Below, piece after piece: positions 1 to 6,768 of a stretch of DNA of 9,758 nucleotides; within the stretch, counting starts at the first letter, position 1, and the number at the start of each line of letters is the position of its first letter. The notes under the pieces are model-generated. The model was given only the letters and a program-made list of their open reading frames with translations, ran no database searches and was not told the DNA's origin. The DNA is taken from assembly GCA_946414625.1 (NCBI GenBank), contig CAMKPI010000052.1:1-9758 (forward strand), read 5' to 3'. The position numbers were made by a program, and so were the translations under genes. Source of the stretch: an uncultured Spirochaetaceae bacterium (GTDB lineage Bacteria; Spirochaetota; Spirochaetia; Sphaerochaetales; Sphaerochaetaceae).

Positions 1-914
1 TGTCCGGGCACTATGACAGGCTCGATTTTTTCCAGCATTTTTATACGGCTCTGCACCTGGCGTGCCTTTGTGGCTTTGTACCGGAATTTTTCTATGAACG
101 CTTCTGTGCGGTCAATTTCCGCCTGCTGTTTTCGGTATGCGGCTTCCAGCTGCTCAAGTTCAAGAGCCCGCCTGGCCTCGTAATACGAATAGTTTCCGCT
201 GTATCTGGTGAGGCGTCCGGCGAAAAGCTCGTAGACCTCGGTGACAACATTGTCGAGGAATTCTCTGTCGTGGCAGACCAGCATCACTGAGCCCGGATAA
301 TTTTTAAGGTAGTTCGCAAGCCAGAGGCGCGATTCTATGTCAAGATAGTTGGTGGGCTCGTCAAGAAGCATTGCATCAGGCTCTTCGCACAGAAGGCGGG
401 CAAGTGCGATTCTCATCTGGTAGCCACCCGAGAATTCGCTGCATTTGCGTTCCATGTCGTTTTCGCTGAAACCCAGCCCCTCTGCGATGCTGTGGATTTT
501 GGACTTGTGTTCGAACGCCTGCGTTCCATAGAGTACGCTATGGATTTCATCCAAGGCTGAGAGGAGGCGTTTGTCATCCGGGTTTTCGGCGAGGGCTGCC
601 TCCGTTTCCGCCTGTTTTGTGAGGGCGTCGTTGTATTCGGTAAATGCTTTCTCTATTTCTTCGTATACGGTCAGCTCTCCCATTACTATATCGCTCTGCG
701 GCAGATAAGAGACTCGCATTCCACGGGTTTTTACCACCTCTCCCGTTTCCGCCTGCGTCCATCCTGCAACAATTTTTAGTAGAGTGCTTTTTCCTTCTCC
801 GTTTCCGCCGCAAAGAGCCGCTCGGGCGTGTTCACCCAAAGTGAAGCCTACGTTAATGAGAATCCTCCGATCTCCGAATGAGAGGTTGATGCCTTTTACC
901 TGTAAAATACCCAT
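1..914 (-). CDS. ABC-F family ATPase, N-terminal part (cut by window edge)
   Basis: The minus-strand frame is open from an ATG at 914 to the window edge, giving 304 visible residues. The first ABC domain has a Walker A GGNGEGKST (residues 36-44), signature SGGYQ (162-166), Walker B running into DEPTN (185-189, catalytic Glu186) and switch His in CHDREFLD (His215). A charged, Gln/Glu/Arg-rich helical stretch from about 245 looks like the start of the inter-domain linker. The second ABC domain lies outside. There are no membrane segments, which fits ABC-F proteins: soluble ATPases acting on the ribosome, some rescuing stalled or antibiotic-bound ribosomes. Which subfamily (YdiF/YheS/Uup-like or a resistance type) cannot be told without the C-terminal half. 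The start is chosen because the MGILQVKGINLSFG opening is typical; its ribosome binding site is weak (AGCAGG five bases upstream). It is transcribed away from the rnf operon. Confidence 0.93.
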   Translation of the reverse strand, partial: MGILQVKGINLSFGDRRILINVGFTLGEHARAALCGGNGEGKSTLLKIVAGWTQAETGEVVKTRGMRVSYLPQSDIVMGELTVYEEIEKAFTEYNDALTKQAETEAALAENPDDKRLLSALDEIHSVLYGTQAFEHKSKIHSIAEGLGFSENDMERKCSEFSGGYQMRIALARLLCEEPDAMLLDEPTNYLDIESRLWLANYLKNYPGSVMLVCHDREFLDNVVTEVYELFAGRLTRYSGNYSYYEARRALELEQLEAAYRKQQAEIDRTEAFIEKFRYKATKARQVQSRIKMLEKIEPVIVPG

Positions 915-1107
915 GGATGCCTGCTGTATTGCTGTATTGTGTTCTCTATGCCGGCTTTGGCTGCCGGACAGGGTGATTCTCCACGGCTTTCTGCGTTTCG
1001 TTTGTCGCTGAGGGGGCGGATTATCCCGGGTTCGGCGAGCTCTTTGATTCTCTGTACGTTTGGTCCGGGCGGTGAAGCGTATAAAAAGCGCGTGAATATT
1101 TGCGTAA

Positions 1108-1135
1108 ATGATAACGTATTTAATGATTTTTACAA
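1108..1135 (-). promoter_or_regulatory. Candidate promoter for the ABC-F gene
   Basis: Read on the minus strand, TTGTAA (1130-1135) and TATCAT (1108-1113) are separated by 16 bases and match the -35 and -10 consensus at 4/6 and 5/6. It would give a leader of roughly 190 bases before the ATG at 914. The leader ends in a direct 8-base duplication (922-937 on plus) just before the weak ribosome binding site. This is a match by eye only. Confidence 0.3.
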
Positions 1136-1140
1136 TCCCG

Positions 1141-1305
1141 CGGAAATCTTTGTGTGCCTTGCCGTGAAATGACGGGTCGGTGTCTATATGGCAAAAACCG
1201 GTGACCTTTCCGGATTAGCGTACCGCGTGCCCAGTGAAATGACGGTCCCAAGTGTCTTTGTGCCAAAAACCACCGCCGGGAGGAAATCCTTGTGGGACAC
1301 CTTCC
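1141..1305. repeat. Degenerate direct repeat, two interleaved unit types
   Basis: A block at 1164-1199 reads GTGAAATGACGG, then GTGTCTATATGGCAAAAACC. It recurs at 1233-1271 as GTGAAATGACGG, then GTGTCTTTGTGCCAAAAACC, a shift of about 70 bases. A second motif, GGAAATCTTTGTGTG at 1142-1156, recurs as GGAAATCCTTGTGGG at 1282-1296, so the two motif types alternate across the stretch. The copies are clearly related but diverged. Origin is unknown: an old duplication, a decayed mobile or palindromic element, or part of a structured RNA. Confidence 0.55.
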
Positions 1306-1347
1306 GCGAGGGGGCAGATCTCCAGCGCTTTTCCTCTTGGACATGTT

Positions 1348-1420
1348 CCGCGGTCCGTCGCGGCGGACAATCCTTTGCACATGCCAACGCAAAGCCGCGG
1401 ATTTTTTCCTTTGTTTTTTT
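1348..1420 (+). terminator. Hairpin cluster followed by T-tracts (terminator-like)
   Basis: Two CCGCGG hexamers (1348-1353 and 1395-1400, self-complementary) enclose two small hairpins. One is GTCCGTC/GGCGGAC at 1353-1368. The other is CTTTGC/GCAAAG (1373-1378 with 1389-1394). The outer stem is followed at once by T runs at 1402-1407 and 1414-1420. That layout resembles an intrinsic terminator reading rightwards, yet no plus-strand gene lies upstream in the window. It also directly abuts the rnf promoter, so part of the T-rich sequence may serve as its -35 region. Confidence 0.35.
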
Positions 1421-1437
1421 GGTATTTGGGATATAAT
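1410..1437 (+). promoter_or_regulatory. Promoter of the rnf operon
   Basis: A perfect TATAAT lies at 1432-1437. The -35 region is poor: TTTGTT at 1410-1415 with a 16-base spacer is the best candidate. Transcription would start near 1444 and leave a leader of about 104 bases. It is the only strong -10 box in front of rnfC, and the six rnf genes downstream are close enough to be read from it. Confidence 0.6.
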
Positions 1438-1487
1438 GTAGCGAAGGGTGCCGTGCGGCCTATGACCGGGTGCCGAGGCTTCCCTGC

Positions 1488-1539
1488 AAGATTTTTTTAA
1501 CGAGAAATTTGTAAAGATTTTTACGAAGTTTTTACGGAG
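1488..1539 (+). repeat. Three short repeats in the rnfC leader
   Basis: Three imperfect copies of the core (A)AAG-A-TTTTTACGA-G stand in a row just before the start codon: 1488-1504, 1513-1528 and 1526-1539. The last runs into the GGAG ribosome binding site at 1536-1539, eight bases before the rnfC ATG. A related GATTTTTAC occurs far upstream at about 1125-1133. The position suits binding of a regulator or an effect on translation start. This is inference. Confidence 0.4.
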
Positions 1540-1547
1540 AGCTGAAA

Positions 1548-2885
1548 ATGTCTTTGTTTGCAACATTCAAAAAAGGCGGAGTGCATCCTGCGGACAAAAA
1601 AAGCCTTTCGAAAGACATCTCAATCGAGCGTCTTGATTTGCCCGGAGAGCTTTTGGTCTTGATGGGTCAGCATTTGGGCGCGCCGGCGACCCTTCTGAAA
1701 AAGACGGGCGATCATGTGGTGCGAGGGGAGAAGATCGGAGAGGCGTCGTCCTTCATTTCCGCAAATGTGCACAGCCCCGTCAGCGGGGTGATTGTCGACG
1801 TGAGGCGCGTCGTGGCGGCTTCCGGCGCGGTCTCGGATGCCGCAGTGATTCAACCGGACGCGCATCAGCCGGGGCCGGGCGAAGAAGGATCTTTCACCGA
1901 AAGGCAGGATTGGCGATCCATGGACAAAGCGGCGATGCTGTCCCATATGAAGGAGATGGGTCTTGTCGGTCAAGGTGGAGCGACATTCCCGGCTCACGTT
2001 AAGTTTTCTCTTCCTCCTGGAAAAAAAGCGCACGCCTTGATTGTGAACTGTGTTGAATGCGAGCCTTATCTTACATGTGATTACAGGCTCATGATGGAAC
2101 GCGCGGACGAACTTTTGGAAGGAGTGGAGGTTTGCGCCAGAATAATCGAACCCGATGAAGTGATAATCGGGATTGAGGCGAACAAGCTCGACGCGGCCGA
2201 CCATATTGAAGAGCGCATCCGTTCTCTCGGGCTCCTCGCGGGAGGAAAGCCTTACAGGGTTCAGAGACTCAGAATGAAATACCCGCAGGGGGATGAGAAG
2301 CAGCTTGTCAAGGCGACAATCGGGCGGGAGATTCCAAGCGGGAAGCTGCCGATCGATGTCGGAGCGGTTGTTCTGAATGCCGCATCCGCGCTGTCCACGT
2401 ATAAGGCTTTCGCTTATAACCTGCCGTGCATCGAGCGCGTCGTGACGGTTTCCGGAGAGTGCATAGCGAAGCCCGGCAACTATCTTGTTCCAATCGGCAC
2501 AAAGGCTTCATATTTGATAGAGAAGGCAGGAGGATTCACCGAGGAGCCGGACAAGCTCATTTCCGGAGGCCCTATGATGGGTTTTGCCTTCGTCGACGAA
2601 GACACCCCGATAACCAAAGGCTTCGGAGGGCTCCTCGCACTGAAGGATCAGAAGAAGGGGTCACAGACTGCTTGTATTTCCTGCGGCAGATGTGTCAGTG
2701 CGTGTCCCATAGGGCTGCAGCCTACGAGGATGTATCATTTGATTGTCCGTGGTCAGTATGCGGAGGCAATGAAAACCGGTCTCATGGATTGCAAGGAATG
2801 CGGATGCTGCGCGTATAGCTGCCCGGCGCACTTGGATCTGGTTCACGCGTTTAAGACCGGCAAGCGGATGGGACGGAAGAAATAA
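1548..2885 (+). CDS. rnfC: Rnf complex subunit RnfC (NADH-binding, Fe-S)
   Basis: This 445-residue soluble subunit is thought to exchange electrons with NAD(H) through FMN on the cytoplasmic face of the Rnf complex. The N-terminus KKGGVHPADKKSLS is the RnfC barrel-type start. GQGGATFP (141-148) and NCVECEPY (167-174) are the flavin/NAD fold motifs shared with complex I 51-kDa/NuoF-type proteins. Two complete CxxCxxCxxxCP [4Fe-4S] motifs follow at Cys376/379/382/386 and Cys415/418/421/425. The protein ends about 20 residues later, so it lacks the long alanine-rich tail of enterobacterial RsxC and has the compact length common in anaerobes. The start is fixed by GGAG eight bases upstream. It is first in the operon, with 14 bases separating its stop from rnfD. 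Confidence 0.97.
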   Translation: MSLFATFKKGGVHPADKKSLSKDISIERLDLPGELLVLMGQHLGAPATLLKKTGDHVVRGEKIGEASSFISANVHSPVSGVIVDVRRVVAASGAVSDAAVIQPDAHQPGPGEEGSFTERQDWRSMDKAAMLSHMKEMGLVGQGGATFPAHVKFSLPPGKKAHALIVNCVECEPYLTCDYRLMMERADELLEGVEVCARIIEPDEVIIGIEANKLDAADHIEERIRSLGLLAGGKPYRVQRLRMKYPQGDEKQLVKATIGREIPSGKLPIDVGAVVLNAASALSTYKAFAYNLPCIERVVTVSGECIAKPGNYLVPIGTKASYLIEKAGGFTEEPDKLISGGPMMGFAFVDEDTPITKGFGGLLALKDQKKGSQTACISCGRCVSACPIGLQPTRMYHLIVRGQYAEAMKTGLMDCKECGCCAYSCPAHLDLVHAFKTGKRMGRKK

Positions 2886-2899
2886 AGGAGGCTGCAGGA

Positions 2900-4060
2900 A
2901 TGAGAACGGTATCCACGTCGCCGCATATTCACAGCGGCGTAAGCACAAAGAAGATAATGCTCTCCGTGGCGCTCGCCCTCGCACCGGCAGCGATTTGGGG
3001 CGTCCATGTTTTCGGAACGAGAGCCCTGGTTACGATGTGCCTCTCAATAGGGTTTGCCCTGCTTACAGAGGCTCTTCTGAACAAGGTGTCGCACGAGGAC
3101 ACCCTCTGGGACGGATCGGCTCTTGTCACCGGAATGCTTGTGGGCATGAACATGCCTCCCGAAGTGCCGTATTTTATACCGGTTTTGGCTTCGGTGTTTG
3201 CCATTGGTGTGGTGAAATGGACTTTCGGCGGTCTCGGGCACAACTGGGCGAATCCGGCGATTGGCGGACGGGTGTTCGTGTTCTTTTCCTTTTCAAGCGC
3301 GATGAGTCGTTTTTCGATGCCGCGAACTCTCCTGAAAACCCTCGGGGGAGTGGTGCCGGATGCAATATCCGGAGCATCTCCGCTGTCGATCACAAAGACC
3401 GTCACCGCCGCAAAGACAATGGTCGGTATGACAAGCACGGAGATTCTCTCATCCCAGGGATATCCCTATACCGATTTTGCCGCGCGCCTTTCCGCTTCAA
3501 CCGGAATGAATCCGTATAACATCGACGCGTTTTTCGGAAACATTCCCGGATCTATCGGCGAGGTATCCGCGTTTCTGCTGATTCTCGGGGGCGTATACCT
3601 GCTTTATAAGAAAATAATCACGTGGTACATCCCCGCGTCGTATCTTGCGAGCTTTGCGCTTCTGACCTGGATTTTCGGAGGCGTTCCAAACGGACTTGGG
3701 CTTTTCCACGGGGAAGTCGCGGCTTCGATGCTTCGCGGAGGGCTTATTCTCGGAGCGTTGTTCATGGCGACTGACATGGTGACAACACCGTATACGAGGA
3801 CAGGGCACTTCATCTTCGGAATAGGCTGCGGTCTTTTCACATTCCTTTTCAGAACCTTTGGATCTCTTCCGGAGGCGTGTTCGGTGGCGATCCTGATGAT
3901 GAACATCGCAACTCCCACAATTGATAGATACAGCGTTCCGAAACGATTCGGAGACGGCGAGCTACGCCGGATGGAGAAGATACAAAGGCAGGAGGACGCT
4001 CGAAAGGAGACCTCATTAGCCGGCTCTTCCAAAAATCCCGGCAAGGAGGCGGCTAAATGA
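2900..4060 (+). CDS. rnfD: Rnf complex membrane subunit RnfD
   Basis: Integral membrane subunit, 386 residues, with multiple hydrophobic segments (first at about 17-40). Family landmarks are HNWANPAIGGR (114-124), NIPGSIGEVS (214-223) and MATDMVTTP (289-297). RnfD normally carries FMN bound through a phosphoester to the Thr of an SGAT motif. Here the motif is DAISGAS (154-160), so the acceptor position is Ser160, while the upstream Asp154 is in its usual place. The stretch between that motif and NIPGSIGEVS is fairly long and partly polar. The C-terminal 40 residues are highly charged and extend beyond the last membrane segment. A strong AAAGGAGG precedes the ATG by eight bases. The stop overlaps the rnfG start (ATGA). 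Confidence 0.96.
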   Translation: MRTVSTSPHIHSGVSTKKIMLSVALALAPAAIWGVHVFGTRALVTMCLSIGFALLTEALLNKVSHEDTLWDGSALVTGMLVGMNMPPEVPYFIPVLASVFAIGVVKWTFGGLGHNWANPAIGGRVFVFFSFSSAMSRFSMPRTLLKTLGGVVPDAISGASPLSITKTVTAAKTMVGMTSTEILSSQGYPYTDFAARLSASTGMNPYNIDAFFGNIPGSIGEVSAFLLILGGVYLLYKKIITWYIPASYLASFALLTWIFGGVPNGLGLFHGEVAASMLRGGLILGALFMATDMVTTPYTRTGHFIFGIGCGLFTFLFRTFGSLPEACSVAILMMNIATPTIDRYSVPKRFGDGELRRMEKIQRQEDARKETSLAGSSKNPGKEAAK

Positions 4061-4653
4061 AAAGCTTTTTGAAAACGGCATTTGTGTTGTTTGCCATCTG
4101 CGCCGCCGCGGCTGCCGTGCTTGCAGCTGTGAACCAGGTGACATCTCCTGCTATTGCCGAATATGAGGCCGGAGTTGTGATGAGCGCGCTGAACGAGGTC
4201 TCTGGTGGCTATACGATAGGCGAGAATCATGATGTTCAGGGAAATCCGCATGTGTCTTATTACTATGATTTGCTTGACAATGTGGGATCTTCGGCCGGCT
4301 ATCTACTCGGACTTGTCACATCCGGCTATGGGGGCGAGATGACGGTTGTGGCCAGCTACTTTGCCGACGGCACCCTGATGGCCGCGAAGCTTGTTTCCGA
4401 TAGTGAAACTCCCGGGCTTGGAAAGAAAGCGGAGAATCCGTCGTATATGAACAAGTTTTTGGGTCGCGGAGCGGAAGGTAATCCTATTCCAAAGGCGAAG
4501 AGCGAGCTCTCGGCCGTCGATTCCGCGGCGGTGTCCGGAGCCAGCATGACGTTCGGAGGATTGTCGCGCGCCCTGTCTGCGGGCTCGGAATTCGTGAAAA
4601 CGACTCTTGCCGGAGAGGCTGTGCCGCAGGCGAAGCGGGGAGACGGAAAATGA
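4057..4653 (+). CDS. rnfG: Rnf complex FMN-binding subunit RnfG
   Basis: 198-residue subunit with one N-terminal membrane anchor (about 7-24) and an extracytoplasmic FMN-binding domain. The family signature SETPGLGKK is at 116-124. The flavinylation motif near the C-terminus, usually D-x-x-S/T-G-A-T, reads VDSAAVSGAS (154-163): the acceptor position is Ser163, and the Asp (155) is two residues further upstream than usual, with Ala157 in its normal place. The downstream MTFGGL also differs from the common ITS-x-AV. The start is supported by AAGGAGG seven bases upstream and the ATGA overlap with rnfD. Length and the ETPGLG motif leave little doubt about the family; whether covalent FMN is attached is open. 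Confidence 0.95.
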   Translation: MKSFLKTAFVLFAICAAAAAVLAAVNQVTSPAIAEYEAGVVMSALNEVSGGYTIGENHDVQGNPHVSYYYDLLDNVGSSAGYLLGLVTSGYGGEMTVVASYFADGTLMAAKLVSDSETPGLGKKAENPSYMNKFLGRGAEGNPIPKAKSELSAVDSAAVSGASMTFGGLSRALSAGSEFVKTTLAGEAVPQAKRGDGK

Positions 4654-5291
4654 ATACTAAAGAACTTACAAAAGGCATATTCAGGGAGAACCCTACGTTT
4701 GTCATAATGCTCGGAATGTGTCCGACCCTTGCTGTGACCACGCAGGTGATAAATGCGGTGAGCATGGGTGCGGGCGTTCTGTTCGTGCTTCTGTTCAGTA
4801 ATATTTTCATCTCCCTGCTGAAAAACTACATCCCGGGCAGTGTGCGAATCCCGTGCTATGTGGTTGTCATTGCCAGCTTTGTGACCATTGTAGAAATGGT
4901 TTTCCATGCCTATGTGCCTGCTGTATACAAAGCGCTCGGAGTATATCTGCCTCTTATCGTTGTTAACTGCATAATACTTGGCAGAGCCGAGGCCTTTGCA
5001 AGCAAGAACGGGGTCCTGGATTCAGCCTTGGACGCGATAGGCATGGGTATCGGGTTCACGCTCGCGCTCACTTTCATTGCTCTTATCCGCGAGGTCTTGG
5101 GAAATGGCACAATCACACTTATGCCCATTGGGTCGTTCAGCGGTGTTATTACGATTCCGGTTCTGAGCGACTGGCCGGTGCGCACAATGACTTTGGCTGC
5201 CGGAGCACTGCTGTTGATGGGCTATCTGAAAGCCTTCTTCAACTGGAAGACTGAGCGGAGCGCAAAAAAACGCCTGGAGGCGTCAAGATGA
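4650..5291 (+). CDS. rnfE: Rnf complex membrane core subunit RnfE
   Basis: 213-residue integral membrane protein of the RnfA/RnfE (NqrD/NqrE) family. Two half-membrane Cys motifs are present: LGMCPTLAVTT (Cys24) and VVNCIILGRAEAFA (Cys107). In Nqr and Rnf structures the matching cysteines of the A/E pair hold an iron centre in the middle of the membrane that passes electrons across it. NPTFV at the N-terminus and the conserved IREVLGNGTI are further family marks. It overlaps rnfG by ATGA with GGGGAG upstream, and its own stop overlaps rnfA by ATGA, which suggests translational coupling and matched amounts of G, E and A. The last 18 residues are strongly basic. Confidence 0.97.
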   Translation: MNTKELTKGIFRENPTFVIMLGMCPTLAVTTQVINAVSMGAGVLFVLLFSNIFISLLKNYIPGSVRIPCYVVVIASFVTIVEMVFHAYVPAVYKALGVYLPLIVVNCIILGRAEAFASKNGVLDSALDAIGMGIGFTLALTFIALIREVLGNGTITLMPIGSFSGVITIPVLSDWPVRTMTLAAGALLLMGYLKAFFNWKTERSAKKRLEASR

Positions 5292-5881
5292 GCTATATCG
5301 CAATCCTTTTGACCTATATTTTTATCAACAACTTTATTCTTGTAAAGTTTCTTGGGCTTTGTCCGTTTATAGGCGTGTCAAAAAACAGCGAGAGCGCTAT
5401 CGGAATGGGGCTGGCTGTGACGTTTGTAACAGGGACGGCGAGTGCGGTGACGTGGTGCGTATACTACGGGCTTCTTTTGCCTCTCGGGCTTGAGTACCTG
5501 AAAACAATCGCCTTCATTCTTGTCATAGCCGCTTTGGTACAGCTGGTTGAGATGGTGTTGAGGAAGATGAGTCCCGCGCTTTACAAAGCACTGGGCATCT
5601 ACCTGCCGCTTATCACCACTAACTGCGCCGTTCTCGGCATTGCGATCATCAACATAGACCAGGCCTACGGACTGTTGGAGAGCTTTGTTGCCGGCATTGC
5701 CGCCGGAGTCGGGTTTACTCTTGCAATAATCCTCATGAGCAATATCCGCGAGAGCCTTGATCTGAAGCCGCCTCGCAAGCAGTTCCAGGGAGTGCCTATA
5801 GCGTTCATTTCAGCCGGTCTTATGGCACTCTCCTTCATGGCATTCGACAACAGCCTTTTGTCGAATCTGCATCTGGCGTAG
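5288..5881 (+). CDS. rnfA: Rnf complex membrane core subunit RnfA
   Basis: 197-residue membrane protein, paralogue of RnfE. The paired Cys motifs are FLGLCPFIGVSKN (Cys25) and TTNCAVLGIAIIN (Cys113), expected to complete the intramembrane iron site with RnfE. ALGIYLPLI is shared almost word for word with RnfE (ALGVYLPLI). The start overlaps the rnfE stop (ATGA), with GGAGG just upstream. The stop is 11 bases before the rnfB start. Nothing unusual is seen in it. Confidence 0.97.
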   Translation: MSYIAILLTYIFINNFILVKFLGLCPFIGVSKNSESAIGMGLAVTFVTGTASAVTWCVYYGLLLPLGLEYLKTIAFILVIAALVQLVEMVLRKMSPALYKALGIYLPLITTNCAVLGIAIINIDQAYGLLESFVAGIAAGVGFTLAIILMSNIRESLDLKPPRKQFQGVPIAFISAGLMALSFMAFDNSLLSNLHLA

Positions 5882-5892
5882 GGAGGATTGTT

Positions 5893-6696
5893 ATGACACC
5901 GATTTTGTTTGCTGTTTTGACGCTTGCGTGTCTTGGATTCGCCCTGGGAATCGGACTTTCCATTGCCGACAGAAAGTTCTCCGTGGAGAAGGATGAGAAG
6001 CTCTCCGCCTTGGAGGAGGCAATGCCGGGCGCAAACTGCGGAGGCTGCGGCTTCGCCGGCTGTGCCGCCTATGCTGAAGCGGTTTACAACGGCACGGCTA
6101 AGGCTGGTCTTTGCTCGCCGGGCGGGGCGGATCTGGCGAATAAGATGGCAAAGATCATGGGTCTCGAAGCCGTGGAAGTGGAAGAGAAGCGCGTCGCCTA
6201 CGTTTTTTGCAAGGGAAACTGCGAGAAGACCCGAAAGGATTTCAAATATAAGGGGATCCCGGACTGCAACGCCGCCGCTATCCTGTTCGGAGGAGACAAC
6301 GCTTGTAAGTATGGCTGTCTCCACATGGGCAGCTGCATTGCTGTGTGTCCTGTCGGCGCGATTTCAAAGAATGCCGAGGGCGATATCGTCGTGGATCGAA
6401 GCAAGTGCGTGGGTTGTGGTAAATGCTCAGAGGTCTGTCCGAACAAGGTGATTCGCCTGATTCCCGCCTCCGCTCGTTATGCTGTGGCGTGCAACAGCCG
6501 CGACAAAGGAGCCGATGTGCGTAAGAAATGCGATGTGGGGTGCATCGGATGTAAGATTTGCGAGGTCAAGTATCCTCAATCAGGCTTCAAGGTAGACGGC
6601 AACCTTTCTGTCTATGATAATAAAACCTGTACGGAGGACACGGTAAAAGCCATGGAAGCCTGTCCGAAGAAGATTATTTACAGGCCGGATGCGTAG
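5893..6696 (+). CDS. rnfB: Rnf complex ferredoxin-type subunit RnfB, with one degenerate cluster
   Basis: 267 residues. RnfB takes electrons from reduced ferredoxin. One N-terminal membrane anchor (about 3-22) leads to the RnfB four-Cys Fe-S domain NCGGCGFAGC (Cys49/52/57 plus Cys74). A first two-cluster ferredoxin domain is complete: Cys138/142/148/152 and Cys172/175/178/182, the latter reading CVGCGKCSEVCP. The second ferredoxin domain is not: CDVGCIGCKICEVKYP (213-228) has Tyr227 where the fourth Cys is expected, and the return motif CTEDTVKAMEACP (246-258) has kept only its first and last Cys. In the usual crossed ligand pattern, this leaves one cluster intact and removes its partner. The reading frame is clean to the TAG, so this is substitution, not a frameshift. 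GGAGG precedes the ATG. It is last in the operon. Confidence 0.95.
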   Translation: MTPILFAVLTLACLGFALGIGLSIADRKFSVEKDEKLSALEEAMPGANCGGCGFAGCAAYAEAVYNGTAKAGLCSPGGADLANKMAKIMGLEAVEVEEKRVAYVFCKGNCEKTRKDFKYKGIPDCNAAAILFGGDNACKYGCLHMGSCIAVCPVGAISKNAEGDIVVDRSKCVGCGKCSEVCPNKVIRLIPASARYAVACNSRDKGADVRKKCDVGCIGCKICEVKYPQSGFKVDGNLSVYDNKTCTEDTVKAMEACPKKIIYRPDA

Positions 6697-6720
6697 AGGG
6701 TCTGTATTTTCGGGATTTTT

Positions 6721-6750
6721 AGAGGGCGGACGCAGATGCGTCCGCCCTCT
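6721..6750. terminator. Perfect 14-bp inverted repeat between converging rnfB and HIT genes
   Basis: The arms 6721-6734 and 6737-6750 are perfect reverse complements with only two bases between, so in RNA a 13-bp GC-rich stem with a four-base loop is likely. It begins 25 bases after the rnfB stop. There is no proper T-tract on either strand: rightwards only a U-enriched stretch follows, and leftwards A residues. It probably ends or protects both converging transcripts. The same GGGCGG...CCGCCC plan recurs after the aminopeptidase gene (8983-9012). Confidence 0.65.
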
Positions 6751-6768
6751 CCGTTGTGTTGTAGTTCT

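Larger units (their letters stand above)
915..1547. other. Intergenic region between the ABC-F gene and rnfC
   Basis: This gap of 633 bases holds no gene I can support. Several short frames exist on both strands, but they have no recognisable domains, no good ribosome binding sites, and they overlap one another. What it does hold is described separately: an ABC-F promoter candidate, a degenerate long repeat (1141-1305), a hairpin cluster ending in T-tracts (1348-1420), the rnf promoter (-10 at 1432) and a leader with three short repeats. Confidence 0.7.

Noticed and set aside
1281..1330. Sequence resembling the GAGGAAAGTCC start region of RNase P RNA
   Set aside because: Only a short match (GAGGAAATCC). 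The expected later conserved blocks and overall fold were not found.
1188..1436. 82-codon plus-strand frame in the gap before rnfC
   Set aside because: It runs through the repeat and the hairpin/T-tract region and ends inside the TATAAT box. No domain or ribosome binding site is seen.
1120..1566. 148-codon minus-strand frame across the rnfC start and its upstream region
   Set aside because: It overlaps the clear rnfC start and the rnf promoter, is Arg/His/Pro-rich like out-of-frame translation, runs through the degenerate repeats and has no ribosome binding site.
3604..4251. Long minus-strand frames inside rnfD/rnfG, rnfC and rnfA/rnfB
   Set aside because: They lie opposite well-supported rnf genes with intact family motifs; they are reverse-strand shadows of biased codon use.
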